This document shows positions 53,248 to 64,000 of a DNA stretch of 64,000 nucleotides, one piece after another; the first letter of the stretch is position 1, and every line of letters begins with the position of its first letter. The stretch comes from Pseudofrankia coriaricola (GTDB taxonomy: Bacteria; Actinomycetota; Actinomycetes; Frankiales; Frankiaceae). Where the stretch lies: positions 121,448 to 185,447 of the forward strand of contig NZ_MBLO01000114.1 of assembly GCF_001854805.1 (NCBI RefSeq), given 5' to 3'. The position numbers and the translations under genes are program-made. The notes below the pieces were generated by a model, which saw only the letters and a program-made list of their open reading frames with translations, was not told where the DNA came from and did no database searches.

Positions 53248-54031
53248 CCCCCACCCGGGGCCGCCCTCGGGCGGCTCCGGGCCGGACGCCGCCCGAGGCA
53301 GAGGGGAGGGCCCTCCCGCGCGGGAGGGGGCCCGGTGGGGCCACCAGCACCGGGACACGCATCGCGACATCTCCGGTGGCTGGCTGCGCCCGGCGGTGTT
53401 CGGCGTGATGGACGGGCTGGTCAGCAACGTCGCGCTGCTCTCCGGCTTCGCGGGTGGCGACTCGTCGCGGTCGACGGCGGTGCTCGCCGGGCTCGCGGGG
53501 CTGGCGGCCGGCGCGTTCTCGATGGCCACCGGTGAGTACACGTCGGTCATGTCACAGAACGAGGCGATGGCCGCCGAGATCGAGGTGGAGCGCCGCGCGC
53601 TGTCGGACTTCCCGGCGGACGAGCGCGCCGAGCTCGCCGCCACCTACGCGAGGAAGGGCGTCGACCCGACGCTCGCCGAGGCGGTGGCCCGCCAGCTGCA
53701 CGTCGACCCGGAGGTCGCGCTCGCGATCCACAGCCAGGAAGAGCTGGGCGTGACACCCGGCCGGTTGCCGAGCGCGCTGGTCGCCGCGGGGGCGTCGTTC
53801 GCGGCGTTCGCCGTCGGAGCCCTGATACCCGTCCTGCCGTACCTGCTCGGCGCCGACACGTTCCTGGCGAGCGCCGTGCTGGCCGCCGTCGCGCTGGTCG
53901 CCGTCGGGGCGGCCGTCAGCCGGTTCACCGGCCGTCCGCCGCTGCTGTCCGGCGCCCGCCAGCTCGCCCTCGGCGCGCTCGCGGCCGGCGCCACCTACCT
54001 GGTCGGCGTTCTTGTCGGCGGTGTCAGCTAG
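53240..54031 (+). CDS. VIT1/CCC1-family (vacuolar iron transporter-like) membrane protein
   Basis: 263 residues. After a polar Gly/Pro-rich lead with a HQHRDTHRDISGG segment come GWLRPAVFGVMDGLVSNVALLSGFAGG and AAGAFSMATGEYTSVMSQNEAM, the hallmark first half. A cytoplasmic metal-binding helical region of Glu-rich character follows (AEIEVERRALSDFPADERAELA), then three more helices. Relatives carry Fe2+ or Mn2+. The ATG at 53240 lies inside the end of lgt, so it is translationally coupled; this pairing makes little obvious metabolic sense. Confidence 0.87.
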   Translation: MPDPHPGPPSGGSGPDAARGRGEGPPAREGARWGHQHRDTHRDISGGWLRPAVFGVMDGLVSNVALLSGFAGGDSSRSTAVLAGLAGLAAGAFSMATGEYTSVMSQNEAMAAEIEVERRALSDFPADERAELAATYARKGVDPTLAEAVARQLHVDPEVALAIHSQEELGVTPGRLPSALVAAGASFAAFAVGALIPVLPYLLGADTFLASAVLAAVALVAVGAAVSRFTGRPPLLSGARQLALGALAAGATYLVGVLVGGVS

Positions 54032-54128
54032 CCGGGCCGCGGGTCGGCCGGGACGGCCGGGACGGCGGGTACATACAGCCCGAAAGAGGGGGACGAACCG
54101 GGCGGCCCAGAGTAAGACGGCATTGTGT

Positions 54129-54166
54129 GGAACACAACTGTCACATTCATGTGACCTGGCGGACAC
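54129..54166 (+). promoter_or_regulatory. GlnR-type operator: four half-sites with 11-bp spacing upstream of gltB
   Basis: GGAAC (54129-54133), GTCAC (54140-54144), GTGAC (54151-54155) and GACAC (54162-54166) are each separated by 6 nt. Their terminal AC dinucleotides follow the AC-N9-AC rhythm of actinobacterial GlnR boxes (gTnAC-n6-GaAAC repeated). The middle two also make a perfect palindrome GTCACAT-tc-ATGTGAC. Position about 270-310 bp upstream of gltB fits nitrogen control of glutamate synthase. Confidence 0.65.
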
Positions 54167-54291
54167 TGACGATCTCAGCGAAACGGGCGGCCACGTGGCA
54201 CACTCGTTGCAGCGTATGACGCGACTGGCTCACCGCGCCCTGCCCCAGCCGACCTGGTCCCACCTGCTCGGGTCCTAGCTGCTCGGGATGG

Positions 54292-54423
54292 GTCTTCCGC
54301 GCCCCCGGAAGACTCCGAGGCGCGTTGTGCCCAGGGCACCGTGCCTCGCGCCCGGTGCCACCAGGCCGTCGTCGCGTCACCCGGACAGCGTCGTCCGCAC
54401 CCCTTCAGGCCCTGAAGACGGAC
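54292..54423 (+). promoter_or_regulatory. Structured leader of gltB with two hairpins
   Basis: Hairpin 1: GTCTTCCG (54292-54299) pairs with CGGAAGAC (54306-54313). Hairpin 2: CTTCAGG (54403-54409) pairs with CCTGAAG (54411-54417), with additional flanking complementarity, and ends 19 nt before the gltB ATG. These could be part of an RNA-level control of gltB. No known riboswitch family is recognised. Confidence 0.4.
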
Positions 54424-54436
54424 AGGACACCTCCGG

Positions 54437-58996
<4,560 letters not shown>

Positions 58997-59086
58997 GGCG
59001 GGGGGGGCTGGGTTGGGCGACCGTGTTCGCCGCCAGACTCGGCGGAAGCCCGCAGCCCTTCCACGAGTGAGGCGAGCCGGGGACCC

Positions 59087-59184
59087 GCCAGGGGTAACCC
59101 AGGTGGGGAACGGTCAGGATCCCGGAGTAGGGCGACGCAGAGAGCTGCCAGGGGCAACCCTGGCAGGGAACGCTCAGGATCCCG
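59087..59184. repeat. Two 38-bp direct repeats with 60-bp period
   Basis: 59087-59124 and 59147-59184 match at 33 of 38 positions and both end in GAACGxTCAGGATCCCG. The second copy contains a perfect hairpin GCCAGGG-gcaa-CCCTGGC (59147-59164), which may terminate gltB transcription. The sequence between the copies is also partly related, so the true unit is about 60 bp. Confidence 0.8.
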
Positions 59185-59229
59185 CGACTGAGCTGGGCGC
59201 GGAGGCGCGCCCACGAGCGAAGCGATGTG
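59169..59229. repeat. Degenerate shortened third copy of the dispersed element
   Basis: Starting with AACGCTCA and containing GAGCTGGGCGCGGAGGCGCG then CACGAGCGAAGCGATGTG, it parallels the beginning of copies A and B but lacks the CTCCGCGGAGGCCCGG palindrome segment. Confidence 0.65.
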
Positions 59230-59271
59230 CCCCCGCGGCGGTGTGCTGTGGTCTAGCAACGCTCAAGCGGG

Positions 59272-59456
59272 ACGCAACCGAGCTGGCGCGAAGGCGCGCC
59301 TCCGCGGAGGCCCGGCCACGAGCGAAGCGAAGTGGTTGGGCCGCAGCGGAGGTCGCCGCAGCGCCCGTGAGCGTAGGAGGACAGCGCGCGGAGGTCTCGT
59401 AGGAGCGAAGCGAGTACGAGGCCGGAGCGCGCTGCCCGGACGAAGCGAACCAGAAA
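59272..59456 (+). repeat. Dispersed 185-bp intergenic repeat, copy B (upstream of gltD)
   Basis: Ungapped match to 44889-45073 in the same orientation, 16 mismatches. It ends 11 nt before the gltD ATG, almost the same distance as copy A to hisI. The unmatched AATAAGGAGCGGC that follows carries the gltD ribosome-binding site. The shared placement suggests the element supplies a promoter or leader, or has a preferred insertion position before genes. Confidence 0.9.
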
Positions 59457-59467
59457 TAAGGAGCGGC

Positions 59468-60913
59468 ATGGCTGACCCGACTGGGTTTCTCCGGCACCAC
59501 CGGGAGCTGCCGGCGCGCCGGCCCGTGGACGTGCGGATCCAGGACTGGCGTGAGGTGTACGAGGAGTTCCCCTCGCCCGCGCTGACCGCGCAGGCGGCGC
59601 GGTGCATGGACTGCGGCATCCCCTTCTGCCACAACGGCTGCCCGCTCGGCAACCTCATCCCCGAGTGGAACGACCTCGCCCGCCGGGGGGAGTGGGGGGA
59701 GGCGATCGACCGGCTGCACGCGACGAACAACTTCCCGGAGTTCACCGGGCGGCTGTGCCCGGCGCCGTGCGAGGCGGCCTGCGTCCTCGGGATCTCCGAC
59801 GACCCGGTGGCGATCAAGCAGATCGAGGTCTCGATCATCGACCGGGCGTTCGCCGACGGCCGGGGCGTCGACCCGGTGCCGCCGTCGACGCGCACCGGGA
59901 AGAAGGTCGCCGTCGTCGGCTCCGGCCCCGCCGGGCTCGCCGCCGCCCAGCAGCTCACCCGGGCCGGGCACGACGTCACCGTCTACGAGCGCGCCGACCG
60001 GATCGGCGGCCTGCTCCGGTACGGCATTCCCGAGTTCAAGATGGAGAAGGCCGTCCTCAACCGCCGTCTCGAGCAGATGGCGGCCGAGGGGACGAGGTTC
60101 GTCGCCTCCTGCAATGTCGGCGTCGACATCAGCGCGGACGAGCTGCGCGCGTCGCACGACGCGGTGGTACTGGCCGGTGGCTCGACCATCGGGCGCGACC
60201 TGCCGGTGCCCGGGCGGGAGTTCTCCGGCGTCCACCAGGCGATGGAGTTCCTGCCGCTGGCCAACAAGGTGCAGGAGGGCGACCTCGCCGAGCCGCCGAT
60301 CACCGCGGCGGGCAAGCGGGTCGTCGTGATCGGCGGTGGCGACACCGGCGCCGACTGCCTGGGCACCGCCCACCGCCAGGGCGCGGTCTCCGTGCACCAG
60401 CTGGAGATCATGCCCCGCCCGCCGGAGTCCCGGCCGCCGGCGAACCCGTGGCCGAGCTACCCGCTGGTCTACCGGGTGTCGTCGGCGCACGAGGAGGGCG
60501 GCGAGCGGGTCTACGCCGTCTCGACCGAGTCCTTCCTCGGCGACGACGAGGGCCGGCTGCGCGCGCTGCGGATGCACGAGGTCCAGATGGTCGACGGGAG
60601 GTTCCAGAAGGTCGAGGGCACCGACACCGAGCTGCCCTGCGAGCTGGTGCTGATGGCGATGGGTTTCGTCGGCCCGCAGCGCGAGGGCCTGCTGGGCGAC
60701 CTGGGCGTCGAGCTGGACGGGCGCGGCAACGTGGCCCGCGACGCCGGCTGGCAGACCTCGGTGCCCGGCGTGTTCGTCGCCGGCGACATGGGCCGTGGCC
60801 AGTCGCTCATCGTCTGGGCGATCGCCGAGGGCCGCTCGGCCGCGGCCGCCGTCGACCGCTACCTGGTCGGCACCACCGACCTGCCCGACCCGATCACCCC
60901 AACCCGCCGATAG
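59468..60913 (+). CDS. gltD: Glutamate synthase small subunit
   Basis: 481 residues. It passes electrons from NADPH through FAD and two [4Fe-4S] clusters to GltB. Cluster ligands: CMDCGIPFCHNGCPLG near residue 47 and CPAPCEAACVLG near 97. FAD-binding VAVVGSGPAGLAAAQQL and VYERADRIGGLLRYGIPEFKM, NADPH-binding VVVIGGGDTGADCLG, and the C-terminal GVFVAGDMGRGQSLIVWAIAEGR complete the domain. ATG 59468 has AAGGAG 6 nt upstream. The frame is open far into the repeat upstream, but the domain begins at this ATG. Confidence 0.96.
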   Translation: MADPTGFLRHHRELPARRPVDVRIQDWREVYEEFPSPALTAQAARCMDCGIPFCHNGCPLGNLIPEWNDLARRGEWGEAIDRLHATNNFPEFTGRLCPAPCEAACVLGISDDPVAIKQIEVSIIDRAFADGRGVDPVPPSTRTGKKVAVVGSGPAGLAAAQQLTRAGHDVTVYERADRIGGLLRYGIPEFKMEKAVLNRRLEQMAAEGTRFVASCNVGVDISADELRASHDAVVLAGGSTIGRDLPVPGREFSGVHQAMEFLPLANKVQEGDLAEPPITAAGKRVVVIGGGDTGADCLGTAHRQGAVSVHQLEIMPRPPESRPPANPWPSYPLVYRVSSAHEEGGERVYAVSTESFLGDDEGRLRALRMHEVQMVDGRFQKVEGTDTELPCELVLMAMGFVGPQREGLLGDLGVELDGRGNVARDAGWQTSVPGVFVAGDMGRGQSLIVWAIAEGRSAAAAVDRYLVGTTDLPDPITPTRR

Positions 60914-60975
60914 GGCGGTCGCCAGGCTCGGCGTCCCGCGGTTCCATTGCTTCTACATTCCTGTGGAAATTCCCG

Positions 60976-61013
60976 TGGCCGGTTGCCGTGTCGAGTGACA
61001 CGGCAACCGGCCA
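60976..61013. terminator. Strong 17-bp hairpin terminator after gltD
   Basis: GGCCGGTTGCCGTGTC pairs perfectly with GACACGGCAACCGGCC around a GAGT loop, with one more T-A pair outside. It lies 63 bp after the gltD stop. There is no U-run, as usual for actinobacterial terminators; stability alone makes it the best terminator in the window. Confidence 0.85.
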
Positions 61014-61339
61014 TCGGCATTCGTAGAATGTGATTTGCTTCTCTGAGAATGGGATTTTCTTCGTAGTCCCGGGGGCTATGGCCGGGCGGCTCGCGGTCGG
61101 ATCTCCGCCGCCATGGGCGGCATGGAAGCGGATGGAGCCAGACGGCCCAGGGCGCCGGAAGACATGCGGCGGGCCATGGGCCACGGCCGGGTGGACGTAT
61201 CGCGACGCTGACGGATACGCTGCCCGGGCCCCGGCGGGGCTGACGGCCTCCGGGATCGCCAGTGATTCCCGCAACGTTCCGAATGTGCCGGGTCAGGTTG
61301 CTTACAGGTCATCCATGTTTATGGGGGTTTGGTGCGGGG

Positions 61340-61345
61340 TAGGGT
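61340..61345 (+). promoter_or_regulatory. -10-like element TAGGGT before the adenylate-kinase-like gene
   Basis: Same hexamer as before priA, 7 nt upstream of the GTG at 61353, predicting a leaderless mRNA. Confidence 0.45.
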
Positions 61346-61352
61346 CCATTCG

Positions 61353-62087
61353 GTGAGAGTCGTGCTGCTCGGACCGCCGGGCTCAGGCAAGGGGACGCAG
61401 GCCGCCCGGATCGGCTCCCGTTACCGCGTCCCGGCGATCTCTACCGGTCGGCTGCTCGATGCCGAGATCGCCGCTCGTTCCCCGCTCGGCCGCCGCGCCG
61501 AGGCGTTCGTTCGTGCGGGCGAGCTCGTCCCCGACGAACTGGTACTCGACCTGGTCGCCGACCGCCTCTACGGCTCCACCGCCGCCGCGGTGGTCGACCA
61601 CGTGCCCGCGACCGCGCGCGCCTCGATGGACGCGGCTCTCGGCGCGTCGTCTGACGCCGGTGCGGCCGCTGGCGCTGGTGCGTCCACGCTCTCCGGCGAC
61701 ACCCTGACCGCGGCGCGGCCGGCCACCCCGGCCGCGGACGTCTGCCAGGGCTTCCTGCTGGACGGCTTCCCGCGCACGCTCGCGCAGGCCGAGGCGTTCG
61801 ACGCGAGGTTCGCGGCCGCGGGCTGCGCGCTGGACGTCGTGCTCGACCTTGACGTCGACGAGTCCACCGTGCTGGAGCGGATCAGGCACCGCGCCCGTTC
61901 CGAGGACCGGCTGGACGACGACGAGGAGACCGCCCGGCGGCGCCTGAAGGTCTTCGCCGAACGCACGGCCCCGCTGCGCGCCTACTACGCGGCCAGCGGC
62001 ATCCTGCGCACCGTCGACGGCTCCGGCACCCCCGACGAGGTCGCCGCCCGCCTCGAGGCCGTCCTCGCCGACGTCACCCGCGGGTAG
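61353..62087 (+). CDS. Adenylate-kinase-like nucleoside monophosphate kinase
   Basis: 244 residues. P-loop GPPGSGKGTQ at 7-16, the AMP-binding STGRLLDAEI, and the LLDGFPRTLAQAEAFD and LDLDVDESTVLERI segments of adenylate kinases are present, as is the C-terminal RRRLKVFAERTAPLRAYYAASG. The LID is the short form (RHRARSEDRLDD) without a Cys4 zinc site. A 45-residue Ala/Ser/Gly-rich insert (about 85-130) separates the AMP site from DGFPRT. The housekeeping adk is normally beside secY and map, so this is probably a second, divergent paralogue. GTG 61353 is the start. Confidence 0.8.
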   Translation: MRVVLLGPPGSGKGTQAARIGSRYRVPAISTGRLLDAEIAARSPLGRRAEAFVRAGELVPDELVLDLVADRLYGSTAAAVVDHVPATARASMDAALGASSDAGAAAGAGASTLSGDTLTAARPATPAADVCQGFLLDGFPRTLAQAEAFDARFAAAGCALDVVLDLDVDESTVLERIRHRARSEDRLDDDEETARRRLKVFAERTAPLRAYYAASGILRTVDGSGTPDEVAARLEAVLADVTRG

Positions 62088-62165
62088 CCCGACCCGATCA
62101 TCCGCCACGCGCCTCCGGTCCTTCCTCGGCCGGGGGCGCGTCGCCGTGTCTGGGGTTTGTAGAGG

Positions 62166-62194
62166 TTGTATCCGCCTTGCGGATTGGATACTTT
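62166..62194 (+). promoter_or_regulatory. Promoter with embedded operator upstream of the P450
   Basis: TTGTAT (62166-62171) and TACTTT (62189-62194) are separated by exactly 17 nt. An inverted repeat ATCCGC-ctt-GCGGAT (62170-62184) fills most of the space between them, so a bound repressor would block RNA polymerase. The P450 ATG is 137 nt downstream of the -10. Confidence 0.6.
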
Positions 62195-62330
62195 ATGCCT
62201 GCTACGGCGCTGACGCCTGGCTGGCGTCCGGTGTGCGCCCGTCGCCGCCTGGGCGGCACGCGTTCTCCACCCTCTTCCGGGACGGATTGGTACCCTCCTC
62301 GCACGTCCCGGTGTCTGCTCAGGAGTGCGG

Positions 62331-63530
62331 ATGGTCGAGTTCAACCCGTACGACCTCGCGACCTATCGCGACCCGTACCCGGTCTACCGGGCGTTGCGAG
62401 ATGAGGCGCCTGTCCACCACAACGCCGAGCTTGGCTTCTGGGCGTTGTCGCGGCACGCCGACGTCCTGGCGGCTCACAACGACTGGCAGACCTATTCCAG
62501 CACCGGCGGCGTCACGATCGAAGGCCGCGAGGCCGGCGCCCCGATGATCATCTTGAGGGACCCGCCGGAACACCGCTGGCACCGCAAGATCGTCAGCAAG
62601 GTGTTCTCGCCGCGCCGGATGCTGGCCCTCGAGCCCTACATCCGCCGCCGCGCCGGCGAGCTGCTCGACCGGTTCCTCGACGCCGACGAGTTCGACGCCG
62701 TCCGCGACTTCTCTGTCCAGCTGCCGCTGGACGTGATCAGCGAGCTGCTCGGGATCCCCGAGGAGTACCGGCAGACCATCAACGAGTGCAGCGACCGCAT
62801 GCTCGCCCGTGGCGAAGGCGTCGATTCCGAGGCGGAGTTCGTGGCCGCCAACATGGAGATCATCAACATCTACCTCTCGCTGGCGGCCGAACGACGCCGG
62901 AACCCGACGGATGACCCGATCAGCCTGCTGATCACCACCGAGGTGGAGGACGACGAGGACGGCTCGACCCGGACCCTGCCGGACGACGAGATCGCGTTCC
63001 GGTTCCTGGAGCTGGGCACCGCCGGCCACGAGACCGTCGCCAAGGCCATCCCGAACGGCCTGATGGCCCTCACCCGGTTCCCCGACCAGCGCCGGCTGCT
63101 GCTGTCCGATCCCTCCCTCTACGACCGGGCCGCCGGCGAGACCCTGCGTTTCGACGCCCCCTCGCAGCTGCAGGGCCGGACCACCACCCGCGACGTCGAG
63201 CTGCACGGCGTCACGATCCCCGCCGGCCAGCGGGTCATGCTGATCACCGGCTCGGCCCTGCGCGACGAACGGGTCTACGAGAACCCCAACGCGTTCGACC
63301 TGAACCGCCACGACGAGCCGTCGACGGTGTTCTTCGGCTTCGGCATCCACCGCTGCCTCGGCGCCCACCTCGCCCGACTGGAGATCAAGATCGCGTTGGA
63401 GGAGGTCCTGAAGCGTTTCCCCGACTTCGTGGCTGATCCGGGCCGGGCCGTCATGAAGGTCTCGTCGAACGTCCGCGGCGCCGCCAACCTGCCTTTCGTG
63501 ACAGCGGGGGCCGCCGTCTCACCCGTGTAG
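62331..63530 (+). CDS. Cytochrome P450
   Basis: 399 residues, the normal bacterial soluble length. Heme-thiolate Cys342 in FGFGIHRCLGAHLAR; I-helix oxygen-activation motif AGHET at 231-235; K-helix ETLR at 270-273 with the following Arg; SPRR in the C-helix region. No membrane anchor. It needs separate ferredoxin and reductase partners, none of which lie nearby. The ATG at 62331 follows AGGAG at 5 nt. Family resemblance is to actinobacterial CYPs acting on sterols, fatty acids or terpenoids, but the substrate cannot be named. Confidence 0.93.
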   Translation: MVEFNPYDLATYRDPYPVYRALRDEAPVHHNAELGFWALSRHADVLAAHNDWQTYSSTGGVTIEGREAGAPMIILRDPPEHRWHRKIVSKVFSPRRMLALEPYIRRRAGELLDRFLDADEFDAVRDFSVQLPLDVISELLGIPEEYRQTINECSDRMLARGEGVDSEAEFVAANMEIINIYLSLAAERRRNPTDDPISLLITTEVEDDEDGSTRTLPDDEIAFRFLELGTAGHETVAKAIPNGLMALTRFPDQRRLLLSDPSLYDRAAGETLRFDAPSQLQGRTTTRDVELHGVTIPAGQRVMLITGSALRDERVYENPNAFDLNRHDEPSTVFFGFGIHRCLGAHLARLEIKIALEEVLKRFPDFVADPGRAVMKVSSNVRGAANLPFVTAGAAVSPV

Positions 63531-63919
63531 CGTCCAGCGCGGCGTTGGCGGCGTTAGCTTCTGGGTGCCTCCCGCGTCACGGTGCCGCGGGCGAAAACTC
63601 TCATAACCGCGGGATATAGGCGTCGGATGTGCGATACCGTTCGCGCTCATCGAGTGACGAACGGTGGCTGTCGCGTCGGGGATCTCGCTGCCCGGGAAGC
63701 CAGGTCCTGATCATCGGGACGGCGCACTTCATGCCCGGTTGGGCGGATTCTGATCCGGATCGGATCCGCCGACGGTCGGCGCGACGGTGCGTCAGCTCGC
63801 CCGGTGCGAGTCGCTCGGTGCGGATTGCCCGCCCGCGGTCCCGAAGTGGTTCCCGACCCGGTCACCGCGGTCACCGGCCAGGTCGCCGGACGATGCGTTC
63901 GGGGTGGGAGGACGCTGGG
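63531..63919. other. Gene-free stretch with nested dyads after the P450
   Basis: About 390 bp. It contains a nested palindromic structure at 63742-63770: arms GGCGGAT and ATCCGCC enclosing the palindrome GATCCGGATC. This may terminate the P450 transcript or act in control of the next gene. An AT-richer piece at about 63590-63640 (with TATAGG) could hold a promoter. Confidence 0.5.
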
Positions 63920-64000
63920 ATGAGCAGCGAGTGGCAGGCAGTCGGTCTGGCCGCGGATCCCACTCCGGGTGACCCGGAGGCGGTGCGGGCGCTGGCTACC
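63920..64000 (+). CDS. Start of a probable type VII-secreted (polymorphic toxin-like) protein, cut by window end
   Basis: Only 27 codons are visible. The opening EWQAVGLAADPTPGDPEAVRALA resembles, from memory, the N-terminal start of actinobacterial putative T7SS-secreted proteins and RHS/polymorphic toxins, which open with a Trp-containing DPTPGDPxxVRxLA segment before a helical WXG100-like domain. The ATG follows a GGGAGGA ribosome-binding site. The rest, including any toxin domain, lies beyond the window. Confidence 0.5.
   Translation, partial: MSSEWQAVGLAADPTPGDPEAVRALAT

Larger units (their letters stand above)
58997..59467. other. Repeat-filled gap between gltB and gltD
   Basis: 471 bp with no gene. 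It is almost entirely repeated sequence: the 60-bp-period repeat at 59087-59184, a shortened copy of the dispersed element at 59169-59229 and the full 185-bp copy at 59272-59456. gltB and gltD are normally close together, so the element may have inserted between them. Confidence 0.75.
60914..61352. other. Gap between gltD and the adenylate-kinase-like gene
   Basis: About 440 bp. It holds the strong terminator at 60976-61013, then an AT-richer piece (61020-61070) with a small dyad CATTC-gta-GAATG, and ends in the -10-like element before the next GTG. A frame of about 108 codons from 61030 has no domain character and is not called. Confidence 0.6.

Noticed and set aside
59225..59467. An upstream extension of gltD through the repeat
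   Set aside because: The frame is open, but the ATG at 59468 has a good ribosome-binding site and begins exactly at the conserved domain.
61030..61356. A 108-codon frame between gltD and the adenylate-kinase-like gene
   Set aside because: No ribosome-binding site, no domain, atypical composition, and it runs into the next gene's start.

Overview
The window is a 64 kb stretch of very GC-rich actinobacterial chromosome. The evidence is strong third-position GC bias, many GTG starts, start/stop overlaps of the ATGA and GTGA type, and a gene order (hisD-hisC-hisB-hisH-priA-hisF ... hisI-trpE-TrpP-trpC-trpB-trpA-lgt ... gltB-gltD) that is an actinobacterial signature. A Frankia-like organism is my best guess, from gene content and the style of the dispersed repeats, but nothing here proves the genus. 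I saw no tRNA, rRNA, CRISPR array, insertion sequence or prophage.

Layout. 0-9 kb is accessory and metabolic: an ArsR-SRPBCC regulator with an operator between its promoter elements, an NTF2-like protein, a secreted lipase, a MATE exporter, a 79-residue membrane protein that looks like the orphaned anchor of an alpha/beta hydrolase, a DUF4097 membrane protein, an SDR oxidoreductase and a beta-keto acid cleavage enzyme. 9-14.3 kb is a three-gene ABC-2 transporter, one permease carrying an extracellular beta-sandwich, divergent from a NarL-type two-component pair. 14.4-18.7 kb holds a molybdopterin oxidoreductase with a zinc-ribbon partner and an amidohydrolase. 18.7-23.5 kb holds DUF3710, a TacA/TacT-type toxin-antitoxin pair, an MFS exporter and a membrane protein with an RGVD-repeat tail. 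23.7-28.4 kb is an overlapped operon of a branched-polyamine-synthase-like protein, an OmpR regulator and a histidine kinase.

28.7-34.4 kb is the main histidine operon. It is followed by a heterodimeric ABC exporter (34.6-38.6 kb), an XRE-cupin regulator, and a likely nitrogen-compound catabolic cluster (39.4-44.9 kb): an AtzH-amidase fusion facing a luciferase-like monooxygenase, an isochorismatase-like hydrolase, a cupin and a metallo-beta-lactamase-fold hydrolase. 45-51.8 kb carries hisI and the tryptophan genes. No trpF is present, and the PriA-type HisA at 32.9 kb is expected to supply that step. 52-61 kb carries lgt, a VIT-family transporter and glutamate synthase gltB/gltD. The end holds an adenylate-kinase paralogue, a cytochrome P450 and the first codons of a probable type VII-secreted polymorphic protein.

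Most notable non-coding observations: (1) a 185-bp ungapped repeat, 169/185 identical by hand count, placed 9-11 nt upstream of both hisI and gltD, with a degenerate third copy and a 60-bp-period repeat beside the gltD copy; (2) a four-half-site 11-bp-period array upstream of gltB that fits the GlnR operator; (3) a recurring arrangement in which a TANNNT-like hexamer sits 6-7 nt before a GTG start (hisD, hisA, trpB, lgt, adk-like gene), suggesting leaderless transcripts; (4) a three-copy 18-bp motif at 7.8 kb; (5) several near-perfect palindromic operators.
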